The notes: generated by a model from the letters alone, not told the origin. 64,000 bases of DNA from Ignavibacteria bacterium (GCA_016191145.1 JACPPD010000006.1:38615-102614); one strand, 5' to 3'. Positions 45,836-57,376 are shown, counted from the stretch's first letter. Made by a program: numbers and translations.

Positions 45836-47883
45836 AAAAAATTGCAATTCTTGGCGGAGGAATGTCGGCACTTGCCGCGGCACATTCATTGTCGTCGGGT
45901 CCAAATTGGAAAAGCGCATACGACATCACTGTATATCAGTTGGGATGGCGTCTGGGTGGTAAAACTGCAACGGGGCGCGGACCCAACAACAGAATAGAGG
46001 AACATGGCATTCACATTCTGCAAGGATGGTATGAAACAACGTTCAAACTTCTGCGCTCAGTATATGCGGAACGAAAGGCAAAAGGACTCGACCCCAACAG
46101 CCCGTTGCAGGATTTGTTTGCTGATGGGTTACAGAGAAACAACACAACATTGCTAACAAGTTTTGATCAGGTGGAAGGCAAGTGGGTAAACTGGCCGATG
46201 ATTTTTCCTTCTCTGACTGAATTGCCCGGAGAAGGTACACCACTTACGGTTGAAGAAGAGATAACAAAGGGAATTGAATTACTGATAGAGGTGTTAACGG
46301 GGCACCTGCCAAAACTTCCGTTTGGACCAATCATTCAAGCCCTCATAGACGAGCTCGCAAAAATAGTTGGCACTGGAGGCTCTGGCATAACGTGGTTGGA
46401 GCATCATCAGGCTGTGACGAGGCTGCTGGAGAAACTCTTTAACATTGTCGTCGTGGAACTTGAAAAAATAGGCAGACCAGATCCAACCGTCCATCATTTT
46501 ACACTTATCCTGGCTTTCAGTTACTATACTCTATTAGGAATCCTTAACGATGTTTACGATTCAAAAACTGATAAACTGGATTTCACGCGTATTGATCACC
46601 TCGATTTTCGTGAATGGATTGCCAGTCAGGGGGCGCCCGAGCTGGTTACGAAATCCGTCATGGTCCAATTTTTCTACACCGGTACATTCAGTAATCTTTA
46701 CAACGATACAGGCGGAGCAATATCGGCTGGTGTTGCACTGTTGTTTCTGCTTGCGTCGGTCGGTTATAAGGGCTCGTTTGTATTTCAGTTTGTGTATGGT
46801 ACTGGCGACACAATGGTAATGCCCCTTTATCAAGTCTTGAAAGCACGCGGCATCAAATTCAAGTTTTTCCAAGATGTTCAGCGCCTCTATCAAATTGAGT
46901 CGGGCGACGTTGAGCGCATCGACGTCATGGAGCAAGTAAAGCTCACTGTTAGTGACTACGACCCGACCATCACCGTTAACAACTTAATGTGTTGGCCATC
47001 CGTTCCGAACTACAACCAGATCGATCCATCACAGGCGGCACAATTGAAGGCAGGGGACATCGATCTTGAGGATCCGTGGACATCGTGGCCGGGATACAAA
47101 CCGATTACGCTACAGAAAGGCGTAGACTTCGACGACATCATTCTTGGAATCCCACTAGGGATGTTGCCAACTGTCTGTAGTGAAATAATTCAAGCTAGAA
47201 AGCCGTGGCAGGATATGATAAATAATGTTAAAACAACGCCAACACTTTCAGCTCAGTTATGGTATTTGAAAACCAGTGAGGAGATGGGTTTCGACAAAGC
47301 ATTGTGGGGTCTACCCCCAACCGACAGTGCTCCGAACGTCGTCACCTATCAAAACCCATGGTACTCATGGCTGGACAGCTCCCTTGCGCTCAAAAGTGAA
47401 ACATGGTTGCCGAATCAGTTGCCTAAATTCCTTGCCTACTATACAGGTGTACTCACAATCAACAAGCCCCTTCCCCCATTTTCAGATCACGATTATCCCA
47501 AGGAGCAATTGAAACGTGTAAAGGAAATATTTTTACAATGGTTAAATGATAACTCCGGATGGTTTTGGCCAAAGGCAACATCGCTACCGTATCCCACGGG
47601 ATTGGATTTGAATATCCTTGCATTCGACGCCGCAGCAAATTCCGGATACGAGCGATTTGACAATCAGTTTTTTAGAGCTAACGTGAGACCTTCAGATCAT
47701 TACACACTTAACATCCCAGGCTCAAACCGTCACCGTCTAAAGGCTAATGAAAGCGGCCTAAACAACCTGTGGCTCTGTGGCGATTGGATCGACTTCGGCA
47801 TCAACATCGGATACATTGATGGTGCGATTATGTCGGGACAGCAGGCAGCAATAGCAATCGCGAATAGCGAGCAACAGCAGTAA
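45832..47883 (+). CDS. FAD-dependent oxidoreductase of the amine-oxidase/phytoene-desaturase type
   Basis: 683 aa. N-terminal FAD-binding motif ILGGGMSALAAAHSL, then YQLGWRLGGKTATGRG and EEHGIHILQGWYE, as in carotenoid desaturases and hydroxysqualene dehydroxylase-like enzymes. The C-terminus has the second FAD motif LNNLWLCGDWIDFGINIGYIDGAIMSGQQAA. Starts at ATG 45832, overlapping the previous stop. The natural substrate is unknown; a lipid or polyprene is plausible because of the partner's membrane-binding tail. Confidence 0.82.
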   Translation: MKKIAILGGGMSALAAAHSLSSGPNWKSAYDITVYQLGWRLGGKTATGRGPNNRIEEHGIHILQGWYETTFKLLRSVYAERKAKGLDPNSPLQDLFADGLQRNNTTLLTSFDQVEGKWVNWPMIFPSLTELPGEGTPLTVEEEITKGIELLIEVLTGHLPKLPFGPIIQALIDELAKIVGTGGSGITWLEHHQAVTRLLEKLFNIVVVELEKIGRPDPTVHHFTLILAFSYYTLLGILNDVYDSKTDKLDFTRIDHLDFREWIASQGAPELVTKSVMVQFFYTGTFSNLYNDTGGAISAGVALLFLLASVGYKGSFVFQFVYGTGDTMVMPLYQVLKARGIKFKFFQDVQRLYQIESGDVERIDVMEQVKLTVSDYDPTITVNNLMCWPSVPNYNQIDPSQAAQLKAGDIDLEDPWTSWPGYKPITLQKGVDFDDIILGIPLGMLPTVCSEIIQARKPWQDMINNVKTTPTLSAQLWYLKTSEEMGFDKALWGLPPTDSAPNVVTYQNPWYSWLDSSLALKSETWLPNQLPKFLAYYTGVLTINKPLPPFSDHDYPKEQLKRVKEIFLQWLNDNSGWFWPKATSLPYPTGLDLNILAFDAAANSGYERFDNQFFRANVRPSDHYTLNIPGSNRHRLKANESGLNNLWLCGDWIDFGINIGYIDGAIMSGQQAAIAIANSEQQQ

Positions 47884-47895
47884 CGCGAGCAGCCG

Positions 47896-48040
47896 AACGC
47901 CGGGAGAAACGCCGGGTCAATCACCCGGTCAATCACCGGGACAATCACCCGGTCAATCACCAGGACAATCACCCGGTCAATCACCCGGTCAATCACCCGG
48001 TCAATCACCGGGACAATCACCCGGTCAATCACCGGGTCAA
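47896..48040. repeat. Family 1 repeat array left of RAYT 1
   Basis: About twelve units of mixed types: GCCGGGAGAAAC, CACCCGGTCAAT and CACCGGGACAAT. Alternation of CCCGG and CCGGG forms allows several hairpins. On the minus strand it reads as a false DRVIDRV-type ORF. Confidence 0.9.
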
Positions 48041-48125
48041 GGCATGGTTAAATGTTGGTGAATCGTCACGCAATCGTTTTGACGAGGCACGTGTGTTCGT
48101 TCCAATCTTGAACGAGTACTATATC

Positions 48126-48719
48126 ATGCCACGAAGAATACCAATTATTGCCGAGGGAGAGTATTATCACGTTTATAATCGAGGTGCTCTTCGATTACCG
48201 CTCTTCCTTAATGATTCTCTCTACGACCTGTTGCTATATCTCGTCACCATTTACTCAAAATGCCACAAGATTACGGTGATTGCAATTTGTTTGATGCCAA
48301 ATCATTTCCACCTGATTCTTAGAATTGAAGAGCATGGCCAATTGCCAAAGTTTATGAAGTCTGTTTGTGGGACGTATTCTCGTAGAGTAAACACATTGCA
48401 CGGACGCACTGGTACTATCTATGAAGGGCGGTATCATGCAAAACATGTCCCGGATGATTCGTACTTCAAGCAGCTTTGCCGATACATTCACCTAAATCCT
48501 GTGCGTGCAAAATTGGTTGAACATCCAGCTGATTGGAGATATTCGAATTATGCAGAAAGCGTTGGCTCTCGTTTTCATATACATGCTGCGCATGGTTTAG
48601 TAACCGATGCATTCGGAGGGCGACGTCAATACGCTGAGTTTGTGTTAACCGATAAGGGGCACGGGACTATTGAGAATGTACTTCTATTGAACGACCTTGC
48701 GGAAATGAAGTTAAAGTAA
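48126..48719 (+). CDS. REP-associated tyrosine transposase (RAYT), copy 1
   Basis: 197-aa Y1/HUH single-strand transposase-like protein. HUH motif HFH in MPNHFHLIL (residues 59-67), GTIYEGRYHA, and the catalytic Tyr in RYIHLNPVRAKL (about residue 120). Starts at ATG 48126. It is about 83 percent similar by eye to the copy at 55633-56226, and the 60 bp upstream of both genes are also alike. Such proteins usually stay in one place and mobilise or spread flanking REP sequences. Family 1 arrays lie on both sides. Confidence 0.9.
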   Translation: MPRRIPIIAEGEYYHVYNRGALRLPLFLNDSLYDLLLYLVTIYSKCHKITVIAICLMPNHFHLILRIEEHGQLPKFMKSVCGTYSRRVNTLHGRTGTIYEGRYHAKHVPDDSYFKQLCRYIHLNPVRAKLVEHPADWRYSNYAESVGSRFHIHAAHGLVTDAFGGRRQYAEFVLTDKGHGTIENVLLLNDLAEMKLK

Positions 48720-48724
48720 TGAAG

Positions 48725-48758
48725 TTGCCGGGAGAAACGCCGGGAGAAACGCCGGGAA
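48725..48758 (+). repeat. Family 1 repeat directly right of RAYT 1
   Basis: TTGCCGGGAGAAACGCCGGG followed by one more GCCGGG unit, beginning 5 bases after the RAYT stop, as it does after RAYT 2. Confidence 0.9.
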
Positions 48759-48766
48759 TCTCGTAG

Positions 48767-49073
48767 TGCAGTTTCTGCCCCAACATCGGTTAAAGAGAAT
48801 CCAATAAATAAAGAGCTAAATTTATCTCACAATTATCCCAATCCATCATCAAGCGAGACGACATTTCAATTCAGCGTCGCGGAGCCTTCCCCAACCGTGA
48901 TCGACGTCGTCGATGCACTTGGCACCACGATGAACACCGTTGTGAATGAATATCTTCCGATCGGGAATTACGAACGCATAGTCGACACACGAACGCTTAC
49001 AAGCGGAGTATATTTCTTCAGATTAAACAACGGGAACGTACACGCAGTGAGTCGGTTTATGGTAGTTCGCTGA
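48767..49073 (+). pseudogene. 3' fragment of a T9SS propeller gene
   Basis: Matches the last 300 bp of the gene ending at 51336: in frame it reads VSAPTSVKENPINKELN...SHNYPNPSSS and ends VSRFMVVR. It is closest to 51030-51336, but its downstream 40 bp (GAGATCGGTTTCCGAAAC and on) match those after 38958. It has no start and begins right at the RAYT 1 repeat, so it is a broken duplicate. Confidence 0.85.
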
Positions 49074-49085
49074 GATCGGTTTCCG

Positions 49086-49147
49086 AAACGCCGGGAGAAA
49101 CGCCGGGTCATTGACCGGGACAATCACCGGGACAATCACCGGGTCAA
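49086..49147 (+). repeat. Family 1 repeat after the T9SS fragment
   Basis: Five units: two GCCGGGAGAAAC-type, then CCGGGTCATTGA, CCGGGACAATCA twice and CCGGGTCAA. Confidence 0.88.
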
Positions 49148-49254
49148 GGGATATTTCAACATTTATCATCCGCAAATGCCTATTTTATCATGGTTAATGG
49201 TGAATTTGGTGCTTCAATGTTCGAATGCTAAACAATGATAGTAGAACAATTGCC

Positions 49255-51336
49255 ATGAAGACGTCGTTCACGCTAATTCTTGCCTACATTCTTGTTGTCA
49301 GCACAATGTATTCACAGGGGACGTGGGTTTTACAGAACCGCTATCCAACGGCTGACGATATCTATGCAATTGACTGGGTTACTGCAACAAATGGGACTGC
49401 TGTCGGTGCGAGTGGTTTGATTCTTCGAACAAGTGATGGTGGGTTTACATGGACACGTCAGGTAAGCACTGTAAGCGGTGACCTGTATGGAGTCGATTTT
49501 ACTAACAGTAACACAGGCACTGTGGTTGGTGCTGATGGAATTATTCTGCGAACGGTTGATGGAGGAGAGAAATGGATTCAACAGATCAGTAGATCAACTG
49601 CGTATCTGTCTTCCGTTTCATTTTCAGACACTAACACCGGCACAGTGGTAGGTAACAAGGGAACGATCTTGAGAACATCGGACGGGGGCGAAACATGGAA
49701 TGATCAATCTGTGGGTGGGATAGACCTATTTAACAGCGTACACTTTGTGAATAACAATGTTGGCACGATCGTGGGCAGCTCGAACAACGCGGGAATAATT
49801 CTTCGCACTGACAATGGTGGCGAAACATGGACCTCATATTCTGACTCTCTAGATAACTTGGAAGATGTTTTTATGACGAGCCAATCATCCGCCATCGCAA
49901 TTGGTATGAGAGGTACTATCCTCCGTACGAGTGATGCTGGCCAGTCGTGGAATAATGTTCCGTCTAATTCGTACGGATTTTTGAGAGACGTGCAATTTTT
50001 CGGTATACTAACAGGGGTAGTTGTTGGTGAATCCGGACTACTTCAGACGGTGGACGGTGGTGCAAGCTGGAGGCAAGTGCCGGTTGATTTTCAAGAATCT
50101 TTTTACAGTGTGTCTTTTGTCGATGTTAATAATGGAATAGCAGTTGGTTCTAACGGAATAATCATAAAAACAACTGATGGAGGCCATACGTGGAACAAAA
50201 TGTCAAAAGGGGTAAATGGTAATTTAAATGATATTGGGTTTGCGGACGCTGACAATGGCATTGCAGTAGGCGAAGGAGGTTTTATTCTTACAACTACGAA
50301 TGGCGGTGGTACATGGAGCGTCCAAAATAGTGGCACCACTGTAAATTTGTCTGGGATCTCATTCATTGACAAAAATTTTGCCACGATGGTCGGAAGTCGT
50401 GGCTTAATTCTTCGATCAACTGATGGTGGAATAGAATGGTCTTCTTTAACCAGTGGAGTGATTTACAATCTGTCTGATGTTTATTTCATCAATGTAAATA
50501 TTGGAATCGCAGTTGGTGAACAAGGGGCTGTCTTGTACACAACGAATGGCGGACAAAATTGGGTGCCGCAAGCGAGTGAAGTATTGTCTAATCTCAATGA
50601 TGTAGTTTTATTTGATGCAGATTCAGGAATAATCGTTGGTGGAAGTGGCGTGATACTTCGTACCACCAATGGTGGAGCAGTATGGCAACGTATTTCGATT
50701 GGGACTAAGAATTGGATTGGAGGCGTCTCTTTTTCAAATGCTAGCGTTGGCACAGCCGTGGGACTCCTTGTTATTTTACGCACAACAGATGCTGGCGTGA
50801 CTTGGGAACCACAAACCCCGCTCTCACCATTTGGAGATTATTTTGCTGTGTCAGATCTAGATCCCGGCAGAACGACGGTTGTAGGAGGATCGGGAATTAT
50901 CGTACACACGGAAGATTCAGGTACAACGTGGGAAGAACAAATCAGCGGAACGAGTCAGCAGCTCCGTGGGATATGTTCTGCAGGCAGCAACAATCTATAT
51001 GCAGTTGGCACGAGAGGGACAATCCTCCATGCAGTTTCTGCCCCAACATCGGTTAAAGAGAATCCAATAAATAAAGAGCTAAATTTATCTCACAATTATC
51101 CCAATCCATCATCAAGCGAGACGACATTTCAGTTCAGCGTCGTAGAGCCTTTCCCAACCGTGATCGACGTCGTCGATGCACTTGGCACCACGATGAACAC
51201 TGTTGTGAATGAATATCTTCCGATCGGGAATTACGAACGCATAGTCGACACACGAACGCTTACCAGTGGAGTGTATTTCTTCAGATTGAACAACGGAAAC
51301 GTACACGCAGTGAGTCGGTTTATGGTCGTTCGCTGA
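49255..51336 (+). CDS. T9SS-secreted BNR/Ycf48-like propeller protein, paralogue
   Basis: 693 aa. Signal peptide MKTSFTLILAYILVVSTMYSQ from ATG 49255, then the same series of GxILRTTDGGxTW blades as in 36874-38958 and the same T9SS C-terminal domain (SHNYPNPSSSETTFQFSV ... VHAVSRFMVVR). The last 80 residues are nearly identical between the two, while blades differ more, so the C-terminal end may be exchanged by gene conversion. Probably a surface protein. Confidence 0.88.
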   Translation: MKTSFTLILAYILVVSTMYSQGTWVLQNRYPTADDIYAIDWVTATNGTAVGASGLILRTSDGGFTWTRQVSTVSGDLYGVDFTNSNTGTVVGADGIILRTVDGGEKWIQQISRSTAYLSSVSFSDTNTGTVVGNKGTILRTSDGGETWNDQSVGGIDLFNSVHFVNNNVGTIVGSSNNAGIILRTDNGGETWTSYSDSLDNLEDVFMTSQSSAIAIGMRGTILRTSDAGQSWNNVPSNSYGFLRDVQFFGILTGVVVGESGLLQTVDGGASWRQVPVDFQESFYSVSFVDVNNGIAVGSNGIIIKTTDGGHTWNKMSKGVNGNLNDIGFADADNGIAVGEGGFILTTTNGGGTWSVQNSGTTVNLSGISFIDKNFATMVGSRGLILRSTDGGIEWSSLTSGVIYNLSDVYFINVNIGIAVGEQGAVLYTTNGGQNWVPQASEVLSNLNDVVLFDADSGIIVGGSGVILRTTNGGAVWQRISIGTKNWIGGVSFSNASVGTAVGLLVILRTTDAGVTWEPQTPLSPFGDYFAVSDLDPGRTTVVGGSGIIVHTEDSGTTWEEQISGTSQQLRGICSAGSNNLYAVGTRGTILHAVSAPTSVKENPINKELNLSHNYPNPSSSETTFQFSVVEPFPTVIDVVDALGTTMNTVVNEYLPIGNYERIVDTRTLTSGVYFFRLNNGNVHAVSRFMVVR

Positions 51337-51553
51337 GACCCACGTCTGTAAGCTGCAAAGACCTGCACACAAAGCGCTCGGCGTTCAAACTGTTGTAAAT
51401 TAAGGACTAACAGTTAATGACCTGAAACGCAGCTTAAATGTCATTTTCTATTTATCGATCGTCGCTCGGAACCTTCTGCTTCACGTGATGGTATCAAATC
51501 GTGTGTTGACGGTTATTAAAGAATGTTAAATTAATATGAACGGAGGTTGCACG

Positions 51554-51985
51554 ATGAAAACTCGCATGACAATCGTAAGCATTATGCTTCTTGCAGGTTC
51601 ATTCGTAATCGCTCAGGCACAAGGCAAGGAGAAAATCCAGAATTACTTTAATGAAACAGCAATCCAAGTAAGGGCCACCTCGGACCCGGCACAAAAACGT
51701 GAGATTCTGAATAAATCAGTTGTGAAGATGACGAATGCTCTCGAAGTTGTAGAACGAATGAATTCAGTTCCTGATAACGATCGGGCCGGTATCTTAAAAC
51801 TGAAAACTTCGCTGATAGAAAAACAGCACGCACTTGCTGGCACCAATGGGCTGAAGCGTGTTGCCGACGAGAAGCTGAATGACTTTGCGAATTACATCGT
51901 TCAGGATATCGAGCAGGCAAACGTGATCACGATTAGTGTAGTAACATTACTCTTGATCATCATTATCATCATTCTTCTAGTGTAG
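51554..51985 (+). CDS. Small exported protein with C-terminal membrane anchor
   Basis: 143 aa. ATG 51554 follows GGAGG at 51541-51545. Signal peptide (ends AQAQG), a helical domain of about 85 residues (ALEVVERMNSVPDNDRAGILKLKTSLIEK), and a C-terminal transmembrane segment of isoleucines (VITISVVTLLLIIIIIILLV). The next gene starts 1 base after its stop, so they form a pair. Unknown family. Confidence 0.75.
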   Translation: MKTRMTIVSIMLLAGSFVIAQAQGKEKIQNYFNETAIQVRATSDPAQKREILNKSVVKMTNALEVVERMNSVPDNDRAGILKLKTSLIEKQHALAGTNGLKRVADEKLNDFANYIVQDIEQANVITISVVTLLLIIIIIILLV

Positions 51986-51986
51986 T

Positions 51987-53132
51987 GTGACGAATCATCA
52001 GAAATTGATAAATCTGCTGGTTCAAATCGAAATTCCTCTGTACGCGGTGCTGTCTGCATGGCTCGTATCATGCTCGACAGCACCGCACATTTATACAAGC
52101 GCAGTTCACTCTCAACAACCTCGGTATTCACTGATCTTTATGATTCATGGTGATGCCAACTACGTATTTCACGATACAGCCGGTGCTGTCCATTATGCCA
52201 ACGAAGATGTATTGGCACGGGCGAAGGAAGTTGCACTAGCAAATCCACAAGCTGAAGTGTTCATCTTCCATGATATGCCCCTTAACAAAACATTGTTCTT
52301 CTTTAAACAGCACGATGGAGAGTTTTACTACTACCGCAATGGTGAGCTTGAGGCAACGCAACAATATTGGCGCGACGAAGGGACATCGCGATTTTCAGTT
52401 CAGGGGGCATTGTATAACGCGTTTAGATCGAAGTCAGATGCAAACGAAGCTCACTCTCAAACGAAGATGTTCCTATACTATGGTCACGAGATACCAGAAG
52501 AGGATGGTCAACACTACGATGACTCTTACCCGGATTCAACCCTAACAATAAGGAAGTTTAGTAACGAGTTGATCTCGTTCACGAGCCAGGAACAAATAAC
52601 AGAAAATATGGGAACCGGGATTGACTCGAAATTCTTCGACTTGATTGTAATGTCGACGTGCTACAACGGATCTCCGCGCTCCGTTGCGGCACTTGCACCG
52701 TATACGCGCTACATTATAGCCTCGCCCACGAATCTTCATTTATCGTACTTCGATCTGGAGCCATTCATGCATCTTGAGTATGCTGATAAATTCAATTCGA
52801 TCGATGCGTTTGCAGACCATGCTGCCGAGAGTGCCTACACTAAATTATCTGCTTCTGTGCAGACAGTTGTTGCAGTATCGGTTTATAATGTATTGTTGGT
52901 GGGACCATATTTAGATAGTATTGAAACAACATATTCACAAATATTAGCAACGGTAAACACAGACCCAAGACAAATAGATGCTCACTGCGATTGCGCCGAC
53001 CTAGCCCCTTTCAACAAGCCTCTCATGCACAATGGAGTGAAGGTGTTTTATCGCCCGCCGATATTCGGTCGGGACGCACATAAAATTCACCACTCCGGGT
53101 GGTCGTGCTGGACAAGAGGCGGCGGACGATAG
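51987..53132 (+). CDS. Caspase-fold (C11/clostripain-like) lipoprotein, putative cysteine protease
   Basis: 381 aa. GTG start; the N-terminus has a signal with lipobox LVSCS near residue 28. The arrangement YYGHEIP (possible catalytic His, about residue 168) followed after one strand by DLIVMSTCYNGS (possible catalytic Cys, about residue 226) matches clan CD peptidases such as C11, where a Gly-His strand end precedes an Asp-x-Cys-type strand end. I propose this by pattern only. Its coupled neighbour has a membrane anchor. It could be a surface protease or a degenerate relative. Confidence 0.6.
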   Translation: MTNHQKLINLLVQIEIPLYAVLSAWLVSCSTAPHIYTSAVHSQQPRYSLIFMIHGDANYVFHDTAGAVHYANEDVLARAKEVALANPQAEVFIFHDMPLNKTLFFFKQHDGEFYYYRNGELEATQQYWRDEGTSRFSVQGALYNAFRSKSDANEAHSQTKMFLYYGHEIPEEDGQHYDDSYPDSTLTIRKFSNELISFTSQEQITENMGTGIDSKFFDLIVMSTCYNGSPRSVAALAPYTRYIIASPTNLHLSYFDLEPFMHLEYADKFNSIDAFADHAAESAYTKLSASVQTVVAVSVYNVLLVGPYLDSIETTYSQILATVNTDPRQIDAHCDCADLAPFNKPLMHNGVKVFYRPPIFGRDAHKIHHSGWSCWTRGGGR

Positions 53133-53215
53133 GCAGTGCTCTGTGGATTGAATCTACCGCCCACGCATACCGTGAGTGCATGCTGCCTAGCCACCTTGAA
53201 CTGATAGGAATCAAA

Positions 53216-53228
53216 TGAAATCATTTCA
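53216..53228. promoter_or_regulatory. Palindrome upstream of katG
   Basis: TGAAATCATTTCA is a perfect 6-1-6 inverted repeat 105 bp before katG. It could bind a peroxide or metal regulator, but it is not a known PerR or OxyR box. Confidence 0.25.
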
Positions 53229-53314
53229 GATAGAAGTTAGGACAGATAACTTCATTATGTGATTGCTGAGCGTGTTTAGCCTACCTACAGTAAATTACAG
53301 CTATGTCAACATGA

Positions 53315-55525
<2,211 letters not shown>

Positions 55526-55528
55526 ACG

Positions 55529-55566
55529 TTGCCGGGAGAAACGCCGGGAGAAACGCCGGGAGAATC
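55529..55566 (+). repeat. Family 1 repeat left of RAYT 2
   Basis: Three GCCGGGAGAAAC-type units directly after the katG stop. Confidence 0.88.
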
Positions 55567-55632
55567 GGTTCAGCGTCACGCAAATGTTTTGACACGGCAC
55601 ATGTATTCGTTCCACTATTGAGCGAGCACCAT

Positions 55633-56226
55633 ATGCCGCGCAGAAATCCAATTCCTGTAGAGGGAGAGTATTATCACGTTTACAATCGAGGTGCTCTTCG
55701 GCTGCCCCTCTTCCTTGATGATTCTCTTTACGACATGTTCCTGGATCTCGTCTCCTATTATTCTGAGCTTTACAAGATCACGGTGACTGCAATTTGTTTG
55801 ATGCCAAATCATTTCCACTTGATGCTCAGAATTGAAGAGAGGGGTGAATTGCCATTGTTTATGCAGTCTGTTTGCTGTACTTTTTCGCGCAGGGTAAACA
55901 CCTTAAATGGGCGCACCGGTACGATCTACGAAGGACGCTATCACGCAAAGCATGTCCTCGATGATTCGTACTTCAAACAGCTTAGCCGATACATCCACTT
56001 AAATCCAGTGCGTGCTCAATTAGTTGAGCATCCAGCGGATTGGAAATATTCGAATTTTGCTGAAAGCGTTGGCTATCGTTTTCGCATACAAGCGGCGCAT
56101 AGTTTGGTAACGGATGTATTCGGGGGTCAACGTCAATACGCTGAGTTCGTGTTGACTGATAAGGGGTACGGGACTATTGAGAATGTGCATTCATTGAACG
56201 ATCTTGCGGAAATGAAGTTAAAGTAG
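55633..56226 (+). CDS. REP-associated tyrosine transposase (RAYT), copy 2
   Basis: 197 aa, same motifs as copy 1: MPNHFHLML, GTIYEGRYHA, RYIHLNPVRAQL. A longer frame from 55480 would run through katG's end and the repeat (NAGRNAGR) and is not real. Family 1 repeats begin right after the stop. The two copies have diverged at about one residue in six, so they are not a very recent duplication. Confidence 0.9.
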   Translation: MPRRNPIPVEGEYYHVYNRGALRLPLFLDDSLYDMFLDLVSYYSELYKITVTAICLMPNHFHLMLRIEERGELPLFMQSVCCTFSRRVNTLNGRTGTIYEGRYHAKHVLDDSYFKQLSRYIHLNPVRAQLVEHPADWKYSNFAESVGYRFRIQAAHSLVTDVFGGQRQYAEFVLTDKGYGTIENVHSLNDLAEMKLK

Positions 56227-56230
56227 CGAG

Positions 56231-56276
56231 GTTGCCGGGAGAAACGCCGGGAGAAACGCCGGGAGAAACGCCGGGC
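56231..56276 (+). repeat. Family 1 repeat right of RAYT 2
   Basis: TTGCCGGGAGAAACGCCGGG then two more units, starting 5 bases after the RAYT stop; same arrangement as after RAYT 1. Confidence 0.9.
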
Positions 56277-56307
56277 GATTTTTTTAAGCGGTACCGTATT
56301 TATGTAA

Positions 56308-57126
56308 ATGCACGACAACGACTACATCCTTGGCACGCATGCCGAAGAACTCAGGCGTTTAGGTCTACAACATACCGTCTGGAGGGAACACGCCCGGGAC
56401 GCTTGGACGAGCGCGGGGTTCAGAAAAGGGCAGACGATTGCAGATATCTGCTGCGGACCCGGCTACGCTTCTTTAGATTTGGCTGAAATAGTTGGACCTC
56501 TGGGTAGTGTTGTTGCTATCGACAGATCAGAAAGTTTCCTGTCCGCGCTAAACACCCGTGCACACGCAGACGGCTTGCAGAATATTCAAACAGTCAATTG
56601 TGATTTCAACGTGCAGCAAATGCCGAACATCATGCTGGACAACGCATGGGCACGATGGGCCTTTGCTTTCATGCAACATCCACGCGACGTTCTTGAGCAA
56701 GTAGTAAATCGATTGAGGATAGGGGGCAAACTCGTCGTACACGAATACTTCTGTTGGGAGACATGGCGAACGGTTCCACGGTGTCGGCCAGTTGAAGAGT
56801 TTGGATACAGGTTTATTGCTAACTGGCGACTGGATGGAGGCGAACCAAACATAGCGCTTGACATTTTAGAATGGTTGCCTTCTTTAGGATGTACAGTAGT
56901 GTCGATGCGTCAGTTTGTTCGATTTGCTCAACCACACATCGAACTATGGCAGTGGCCTAAAACATTTGTCTTTGTTGGCGTCGATCGGCTGACAGACCTG
57001 GGCAAGATGTCGGCAGATGAAGCAGAAATTGTGAAAGAAGCCTGGTTGAAGCTCGAAGCAAATCCGAATGCCTATATCGTAACGCCGGGGCTGCTGGAGA
57101 TTATTGCGGAGAAGCAAGCGCCCTAA
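56308..57126 (+). CDS. SAM-dependent methyltransferase, class I
   Basis: 272 aa. SAM-binding motif I ADICCGPGYASLDLAEIVG (about residues 44-62), then VVAIDRSESFL (acidic end of strand 2) and NIQTVNCDF. The NARWAFAFMQHP strand and RIGGKLVVHEYF match the UbiE/Methyltransf_25 group. Substrate unknown. Confidence 0.85.
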   Translation: MHDNDYILGTHAEELRRLGLQHTVWREHARDAWTSAGFRKGQTIADICCGPGYASLDLAEIVGPLGSVVAIDRSESFLSALNTRAHADGLQNIQTVNCDFNVQQMPNIMLDNAWARWAFAFMQHPRDVLEQVVNRLRIGGKLVVHEYFCWETWRTVPRCRPVEEFGYRFIANWRLDGGEPNIALDILEWLPSLGCTVVSMRQFVRFAQPHIELWQWPKTFVFVGVDRLTDLGKMSADEAEIVKEAWLKLEANPNAYIVTPGLLEIIAEKQAP

Positions 57127-57290
57127 GCCAGGGTTCCAGCGGACGAATGTGAATTCCTTCAACTACTAGTTCCTCAGACCCACGATAGAGTAGAGTACAT
57201 GTGCATTGTGTCCTGTGAGTACAAACTGATTTTGCGCCCCCAGTATTGATCAGAAGGTGTTACAACTCCATTAGCGAGAGCAGCATCGAT

Positions 57291-57349
57291 AAAAAAAGTG
57301 AGCGGTTGTTATTGGTGCTGTATGATGAGAAGGGGCTCTCACCGTTCAC
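57291..57349 (-). terminator. Candidate terminator of the VOC gene
   Basis: On the minus strand 57349-57342 pairs with 57305-57298 (one mismatch) around a loop that has its own small hairpin, followed by seven T. Elsewhere in 57127-57376 I see nothing; an AAAGGAGG on the plus strand at 57352 leads only to an eight-codon ORF. Confidence 0.45.
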
Positions 57350-57376
57350 TCAAAGGAGGATTGTATCCCTCAATGT

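Larger units (their letters stand above)
48720..49254. other. Interval holding RAYT-flanking repeats and a gene fragment
   Basis: Contains repeats 48725-48758 and 49086-49147, the T9SS gene fragment, and about 100 bp upstream of the next gene without a recognised promoter. No intact gene. Confidence 0.75.

Noticed and set aside
47730..48032. Minus-strand ORF coding DRVIDRVIVPVIDRV-type repeats
   Set aside because: It is the translation of the family 1 array running into the end of the oxidoreductase gene; no start signal or domain.
47896..48040. CRISPR array
   Set aside because: The 12-bp period has no unique spacers of 25-40 bp, no cas genes are near, and the same units occur at many places in both orientations.
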